The position numbers were made by a program, and so were the translations under genes. Below are positions 58,270-64,000 of a stretch of DNA of 64,000 bases, in pieces. The stretch is from NCBI GenBank assembly GCA_905221615.1, contig CAJNDT010003079.1, forward strand, positions 526,501 to 590,500, in the 5' to 3' direction. A model generated the notes under the pieces. The model worked only from the letters and a program-made list of their open reading frames with translations. It did not search any database and was not told the DNA's origin. Within the stretch, counting starts at the first letter, position 1. The number at the start of each line of letters is the position of its first letter. Source of the DNA: Symbiodinium sp. CCMP2592. Lineage: Eukaryota; Sar; Dinophyceae; Suessiales; Symbiodiniaceae.

Positions 58270-60507
58270 ATGTTTGCATGGTGTGAACTTCTCCGCAAGC
58301 AGTACGCAAACGTGGATGAAGCCTGGAATGCGTGCTTTGCCGGCAATCTGTTTGTCTTGGTAGCATTTGTCAGCATCAGCTCATACCAAGCTGTTGGCTC
58401 CTCGCGGTTATGGGATAGCCAACTGCTAGTGCTGCTTGTTGCCGGCATATCTGGGCAGTATAGCATTCTCACACGTCGCTCGCGGGCCGATTTCAAAGCA
58501 CCGATGCAGGCTGCGTGGACTTTTTGGGTTTGCATGCCGAATCGGTTTCTGGATCGCTTAGCCCTTGTTCCTGTCGTCATGCCCACACTCGGTTCACGAT
58601 CTGTGGTCTCGCATGCTGGCCAGCTAAGGTTGAGTGGTGCGGAGTTTGACTTTGCTGCTCCAGTAGATTATACTAGGTGGAAGACATCATTTTGGTCCAG
58701 CTATCGCCCGGAGGCAGGCATGAACAAGGCGTCGCCAGACGAGGCGTTCGTGTATGCAGATGCGAACGGCGACGAAAAGGTTTCGAAACAAGAGTTTTCC
58801 TCCATCTTCTTCAGCTGTGCGCCAGAGAATGCGAATCAGCCACCAGGTGGCGCAGCAGCTCATGCTCAGAAGGTTGAGACAGCTGCTGCTCCACCCGGTG
58901 GCGATGCGGCCGTGGCAGCAGAAGTTCCAAAGCCGAAAGCGAGCTCTGCAAGATGTCTCTACAGCGACACTGAGTATGTAGGTGGCAGTGTCGGTCTGGC
59001 TTCGGTCCAGCCGAATCTCACACTCTGCCAGGCTCGTTGCCGTGCAACACCAGGATGTGCTTTCTTTACGTTCAGTCATGCGGACGGCAACTGCCGGATG
59101 TTGGACATCGAAGCAAGTTGGAGGGAATCCGTGGGTCTCAGTTCTGGCCCTGTAAAATGTGTGGCCCAGGTGCAGTTGAAACTTGAAGATGTCGGAGAAA
59201 CCTCCAGCCTTGAGGGCAAGACGGATCTGCTCCAGTTGGAGATAGCGGCTGAGTTTGCAAAATACGCAGGTATACCTGATCATGATATCCGTGACATGCG
59301 CGGCAACGCGGGCAAGGTCTCCCTTTCCTTCAGCTCGCGAGGTGGAGGCGAGATCCTGGTCCACTGCTTTGTGGACGTACCACCTGGTGGTGAGCTCCAC
59401 GACATAGAGCGGGTCGCCCATGAGAGCAAAGCGAAGCGCAAGTTGCTATCAGCACTAAGATCCGACACCGGACCAGGTGCAGAGATGCAAGTTGCGGTTG
59501 CGGTGGTGCCAGGTTCGCAGTGTTTCATTCTCGGGACGCGGTATACGCCAGATCTCAATGCTGAGCAGACCGCGGTCGAAACAGCCACAGCTTGTCAAGT
59601 GCGGTGTACCGAAACGCAGGGCTGCCGCTTCTTTTCCTACCTGACTACTACCAAGATCTGCAGTCTCCAGGGAAAGTCTGCAACACCTTTCTTTGTCAAG
59701 GATACCCTTGCAGGGCCACAGTTGTGTCACAATCTCCCTCACGAGTCGGAGCCGTCCAAGGCCGAGATGGAAACGGATCATGGCACAGTTTTTTCGAACC
59801 TTTGGTTCTGGCTGGTCTTGCTACTGATCGTACTTTCATGTGTGGCCATGTGTGTTGCTTTCCGACGCGGTCGCCTGTGCCCGAAGACGTGGAGGCGCCA
59901 GGTGTCTCGCTCGCGAAAAAACGAGGAAGGAAAACTTAGCCAACACAGATACATGGCACTGCCACCAACGGACCAGGAGCTTGAGCAGAACATGCTGTCT
60001 CAAGCTGCATCAAATGAGTCACACGGATCCGCGCTCCGACCGCTACACCCAGTTGACTTTGGTCCGAAACTTTCCGGTGGCTACAACGGCTACAACGGAA
60101 GATGGCCGTCCCAAGCAAATGGAAGCCCGTGGAGCTGGCAGGTCGAGCGCTTGTCCACAGCTCCGAGGGAAACTCCAGACTTTACTGGAAGCCCGGGCCG
60201 CTACATGGCTCAAAGTGCGTGGGATCCGAGTGGCCAGAGCTCCCCATCTTCCCTTCAGCTGTCTCCCAGAGCTTCCGCGATGCAGGAGGATTCCCCTGAA
60301 TGGATGCCACACTTCTTGGGTGCAGAGGCAGTCAGGGAGGCATATCAAAATTATGATGCCTCTCAACGATATGCGAACCCGCCCGAGCGCTCTTCCTGGC
60401 CTACCCCACAGGTGCCACAGAGGTGCCTTCGACCAAATTTGCTGTTGTTGGGTTTTGGCGCCTTGGCGAATGCTGCAGTACCGTCCCAGCTGCCTCCTCA
60501 ATTCTGA
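58270..60507 (+). CDS. EF-hand, twin PAN/apple-domain single-pass membrane protein
   Basis: Counting from the in-frame ATG at 58,270 the frame gives 745 residues. A canonical EF-hand loop (DANGDEKVSKQE, 58,759-58,794) is followed by a Pro/Ala-rich linker. PAN/apple domain 1 (58,954-59,160) and domain 2 (59,521-59,727) each have six cysteines with identical spacing (C-x23-C-x3-C-x5-C-x11-C-x21-C). Between them lies about 115 residues of alternating helix and strand. A membrane span, LWFWLVLLLIVLSCVAMCVA (59,800 on), precedes a roughly 200-residue Ser/Pro/Gly-rich tail. Topology suggests extracellular calcium and ligand or carbohydrate binding with a cytoplasmic tail; that is inference from the domains. 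The first 150 codons are weakly coding. A GGAGGCAG acceptor at 58,718 suggests the true exon starts just before the EF hand, with earlier exons upstream. The last 30 codons may be read-through past a CAG-GTGCCA donor. Confidence 0.75.
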   Translation: MFAWCELLRKQYANVDEAWNACFAGNLFVLVAFVSISSYQAVGSSRLWDSQLLVLLVAGISGQYSILTRRSRADFKAPMQAAWTFWVCMPNRFLDRLALVPVVMPTLGSRSVVSHAGQLRLSGAEFDFAAPVDYTRWKTSFWSSYRPEAGMNKASPDEAFVYADANGDEKVSKQEFSSIFFSCAPENANQPPGGAAAHAQKVETAAAPPGGDAAVAAEVPKPKASSARCLYSDTEYVGGSVGLASVQPNLTLCQARCRATPGCAFFTFSHADGNCRMLDIEASWRESVGLSSGPVKCVAQVQLKLEDVGETSSLEGKTDLLQLEIAAEFAKYAGIPDHDIRDMRGNAGKVSLSFSSRGGGEILVHCFVDVPPGGELHDIERVAHESKAKRKLLSALRSDTGPGAEMQVAVAVVPGSQCFILGTRYTPDLNAEQTAVETATACQVRCTETQGCRFFSYLTTTKICSLQGKSATPFFVKDTLAGPQLCHNLPHESEPSKAEMETDHGTVFSNLWFWLVLLLIVLSCVAMCVAFRRGRLCPKTWRRQVSRSRKNEEGKLSQHRYMALPPTDQELEQNMLSQAASNESHGSALRPLHPVDFGPKLSGGYNGYNGRWPSQANGSPWSWQVERLSTAPRETPDFTGSPGRYMAQSAWDPSGQSSPSSLQLSPRASAMQEDSPEWMPHFLGAEAVREAYQNYDASQRYANPPERSSWPTPQVPQRCLRPNLLLLGFGALANAAVPSQLPPQF

Positions 60508-61839
60508 AAAAATTCAGTGGTCCAGAAATAGTTCTGCACACCTTGAATCATCGTGCCGTTAACCTACACCCGTCCTTCACGGATAGATAGAAAAATCACC
60601 TTTCAACGTTAATCCACTGTCGGAAACTTGAAAGGGCAAGACAGATGTACGCGCTTAATTACGGAGCGCGCCCAACCAATAGCACACGTAATTTTCTGAT
60701 ACGAGGCAGGTGAGAGAAAGGCAGGACAGAGACTTAACTTACCATGAGAGGCAGGCTGAGAGAGATGGCATTCCAGTGTAAGTCTGCTGAGAGTGTCCGA
60801 ACCTTCTGAAAGATGGAAAGGGGCTTCGGCCTTCTGGGTCTGCTGTGCAGTGGTGCTAACGGCATGTTGACCATGCAAGAAGTAGGAGCTGGTGCGTCAG
60901 GCTTCCTCCGCCGGTGTCTGCTGAATTTCCACACGCTTCCAGTATGCCGTGCCCTCCGCGCTTTCAGCCGAACCAAGCTGGTTTTGGCAGTCACTTGGTC
61001 CAACAACCGTTGCCATATAACCGGCTATAACAGAGGCAGAAGCGAGAGGGTTCGCATTTCAAGAATGGCAGCTCAGGTCCGGTAGGCTTTGACCAATCAT
61101 GGAGGGCCTGATGCCCATCCTTCGAATTCATTTTGCAATCTACCATGTTCCCGCCATGTGTATGGAGTGCCATGGAGTGCCAGTGTCTTTACATCGGCAC
61201 GCCGGCAGAACAGCGGCCCTGCTTGTCGAGTGTTACCCTGTTTCAAGACCCTACTCGAGGCACAAAATCTGCAACTTTCTCGTCTTCGCCACACGAACAA
61301 GCGCTGCTGGCCGGCACTGGAACAGCCAGAGCCCACCAGAAGGCGCAAAGAGCCAAACGGCCAATGCAGGGACCGATATTGTCGGTACATACTTTGGCGC
61401 TGAATAATTAGTGCACGGCCCGTGCTGCCAAAGCAGGTGGCTGCAGTGTAGCATAGTATCTGCCCCGACTGGCGCGATCTCGTCCAGTTTTTCAACAGGG
61501 GAGAAGACCAACCATATTTCGGTGTCGGTGACATGTCATTCTCAGGTGAAGTGTGCCTCAGCAGTGGTTGACTTGAACGGGTTCGTTTTACGTGGAGTTG
61601 CTGCAGACGTTGCTGCTCAATCCGAAGCCTCTCGGATGAAACGGAACCGTCCGCAGCTCGGCGTGCTTGAAGAACGCCCTGGAGCGGTCTGACGCGGACT
61701 GGGCACCTAGCACAAGCTTCAGGATGTCGCACCTCCCCGCATGCCTTCGTGGTGACTGCTGATGGCTGAGCACGAGCGGCGTGAGTTATATAATGCAGCC
61801 GTGTCCAGGTATTGAACCTCTTCCATTGCTGTTGCCGCC
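60508..61839. other. no gene resolved
   Basis: Presumed downstream region of the PAN-domain gene. Short open frames on both strands lack recognisable motifs. Confidence 0.3.
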
Positions 61840-62609
61840 ATGTCTTGCTTTTCACTGATGCAGTTCGTGGCAAGGTTAGCAGTGTGTCTACTTGTGCTGG
61901 CTAATGGCACCTGGCATGGCGGGAGCTGCTCGGCAGTTTTACATATATCTACCGCCCAAAATTCCGCCCAAAATGTCGCGAGAGGTTGTGGTCTTCTCTC
62001 TCTCGAAGGAAATTTTCCTACCCAAGCCCTGCGTAGCAAGAGCCCCTTCTCGAGCCCACTGTACCCCGACCGTAGAAGGTCTTGTTCACAAGGGTCTCTC
62101 AACAGCAAGCCGATTTGGCTGGAAGGTGTTCCGGGAGAGGGTCGTGCCTCTACGAAGATGTTTCTTCATGTTCCAGGGAGCCAAAGTTCGATAGGCGGCT
62201 ACTTGCATCGACTCGAAATGTCGAAAGGGGTATGGTCGTGGAGCTCAGGTTCGAAGTAAGCAGCCCGTGGCCGGCCCAGGCGCTGCACCACGAGGAAGGC
62301 TCACGTTTCACCTTCTACCGTTATCGTGCCTTTTCAAGAGTCCTCTCCTGGCCGGAGCCTCTTGAGGCCTTGCCAGCTCGTCAAAGCCCACCAAGCTGCC
62401 AGCTTCGCTCCTACCGATTCCAACAGAATCCGCTTCTTCAAGCTGTCAGTGTACAAGCCGGAGTAGACCCTGCAGCAAGATGGCTGCGTCTAAGCACTGG
62501 ATCTTCTGCACCAGGTGGAAGCAGCACTGTGGCGGCCTCGTTTAGTGTACATGTACATCTCAAGTTGGTGTCGTTGCGTCATTGGCGGGGGTGCGTAGGG
62601 CCTGTTTAA
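61840..62609 (+). CDS. possible secreted protein gene, uncertain
   Basis: ATG 61,840 lies in a GCCGCCATGT context and opens a signal-peptide-like start: MSCFSLMQFVARLAVCLLVL, then ANGTWHGGSCSA. Downstream frames look coding in turn: one about 61,930-62,100 (QFYIYLPPKIPPKMSREVVV), another from about 62,200 to a TAA at 62,607 (MVVELRFEVSSPWPAQALHH, then FTFYRYRAFSRVLSWPEPLE). If they belong together, short introns switch frame twice; I could not fix those borders. No family is recognised. Confidence 0.3.
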
Positions 62610-62939
62610 AATGAGCGTAAGTTCACGGCCGTGATGGTCTACTCGTTTGGAGCATTGCAATTGCACCTTTGCTGAATGACGGGTGTGCATCGTCTCGTGC
62701 ACAAGGATACGGAGTCGAAGAAGAGCTGCACATAGTAGCCCCCTTGCAATGATTTGGGATGTCACTTGGTCTATGGCACCTGGTCTCACGCACAGAATGC
62801 TTTGTTTGTTGTCAGGGGGAGCAAGCCAACGATCCCGACTTGAGGCTGCAGCATTCAATTAGACAGGATAACGCGCAAGCTCGATGGAGCCAAAACTACC
62901 TGATCAGAAGCTTGAGAAGCATGGCAAATCGAATGATGA

Positions 62940-63220
62940 GGCGGCAGGGTAGGGGCATGGGGGTGAAGGGGTTTGAAAGCTTGGGAGTTTCGGCATTAAG
63001 GTTCTAAGAAGAGAGGCATAGGGGTCTGGTGCTGCAGGCCTCGGGGTTTAGGTGTTTAGGGTGCTGTCGGTAGCGGTACATACCGGGCTTTTCACGCTGC
63101 ATGGTGAGGTTTAGGGCTACAGGGGAGTCCGGGTAGGGCCGGGTTAGGGGTCAAGGGGTGCACGGTGGAGGGATAGGCACACGGTGCGAGGGGCAGGCAG
63201 GGGGGGCGGGTCGGGAGTGG
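62940..63220. repeat. G-rich, TTTAGGG-like degenerate sequence
   Basis: The + strand is G-rich and contains scattered TTTAGG, TTTAGGG and GGGTTAGGGG motifs at about 63,045-63,150. This resembles a decayed interstitial tract of the plant/alveolate telomere unit, but units are not tandem. Confidence 0.4.
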
Positions 63221-63825
63221 CGGGGGCAGATCGACTGATCACTCATCACAGCTTGATGCAAAAGGTCACCTTGTTAGTAGCTGTTTAAAGGTGACATCAC
63301 CCAGAAGCGCCTTTAATTACAGCCCACGGAAGGATGCCAGGACGAATTCCAACAGGTCCACACTTTGTCTTTTGGCGGAGTCGCTAGGACCCATCGTGCT
63401 CAGAAGCGGGATAAAAGCGCACCTGCACAATCAATCACAGTTCTCGTGTCCAATCATATCACAGGCATACAACAAGATTGGAGTGCTTTTGAATCCCTTT
63501 ACCTTGTGTTAAAGTCAAGCACCTAGGACCTAGGAGTTCCGTGTCATTGTTTCGCCTGTGTAGCGTTCCTTCTTCGATTTGGCTGTGGGTGATGCGTGTC
63601 GTCCGCCTCGGCCCGGCTGTAATTGAAGCTGGTGCATTGTTTTTCGGATTGCAACAGGTCAGCTCACGCAGCTGAGGTCTTGAGTGAATCAGAGCATTTG
63701 CCTCAGAATGTTTTCGCGAACGCTAGCGTAGCGAGGCTTTTGTTTTTGTCTGCACCAGCCTTGCCTTGGCATCAAATTTACTGATGATGTAAGCTAGCCC
63801 GCGGAAAGCAACCTGGCCTCAAGGA

Positions 63826-63900
63826 AAAGAAAGGGAAACGGGGACAAGGGGGAGGGAAGGAAAGGTGGGAGGGGCCGGGGAGGGGCCGGGGCGGCGGTGT
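63826..63900. other. G-run-rich tract, quadruplex-prone
   Basis: A purine-rich segment with many runs of three to five G (GGGG, GGGGG, GGGAGG) separated by one to six bases, including two copies of GGGGCCGGG. It has the spacing needed for G-quadruplexes. No gene is seen from 63,220 to the window end. Confidence 0.5.
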
Positions 63901-64000
63901 GTTCGCACAAAAACATGCCCAAATCGCGACGAGTGCTCAGCAGCATCTCTGGACGTAAGGGTTACGAACCCGAAATCCAATTTTTAAGGAGGGGAGGATG

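Overview
This is a piece of a dinoflagellate nuclear genome, most likely from the order Suessiales (Symbiodiniaceae or a close relative). Four things point there: introns with GT, GC and GA donors that mostly end AG before a G; every gene I could read lies on the + strand, in a head-to-tail array; LINE reverse-transcriptase relics carry phrases typical of dinoflagellate elements; and a membrane protein combines EF-hand and PAN/apple domains. There are no bacterial-style operons, rRNA genes or CRISPR arrays, and I found no intact tRNA gene.

A plain start-to-stop ORF view misses most of the real coding sequence because exons are often 28-160 nt and introns often 33-140 nt. I rebuilt several genes by hand by matching splice phase. 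The clearest is a PPPDE/DeSI-type thiol peptidase (3,135-4,346) in eight exons, with both catalytic residues and a perfect phase chain. Its seven introns start with GC (4), GA (2) or GT (1). It sits just upstream of an intronless SDR-like NAD(P)-binding protein (4,576-5,310). Other phase-consistent spliced genes of unknown function lie at 1.4-2.1, 25.9-26.5, 45.3-47.3, 49.3-52.9, 53.2-53.7 and 54.4-54.8 kb. A gene for an EF-hand, twin-PAN, single-pass membrane protein occupies 58.3-60.5 kb. Weaker single-exon candidates are listed with low confidence.

Repeats take up a large share of the window. Arrays of one trinucleotide family (TAC on one strand, GTA on the other) recur at about 0.2-0.9, 6.6-7.1, 11.4-12.7, 16.6-17.5, 38.2-38.6, 42.1-42.5, 44.9-45.1, 52.0-52.3, 56.0-56.2 and 56.9-57.1 kb. 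They have pure cores, degenerate edges and local hexamer or 12-mer higher-order blocks. There are also CAT/ATC tracts, a 21-copy AGC array, an AG array, a tandem repeat at 32.4-32.9 kb, a tRNA-like SINE head at 28.6 kb and a two-copy dispersed repeat.

Two LINE-type retroelements lie at 36.9-38.0 and 39.0-41.8 kb. The first is a 5'-truncated relic. The second keeps a nearly full reverse-transcriptase domain but has an in-frame deletion through its endonuclease, a frameshift near the 3' end and a probable 16-bp target-site duplication. Regions at 12.7-16.6, 19.4-24.7, 31.7-36.9, 42.6-45.3 and 47.3-49.2 kb hold little I can assign. They may be introns, UTRs or decayed repeats.
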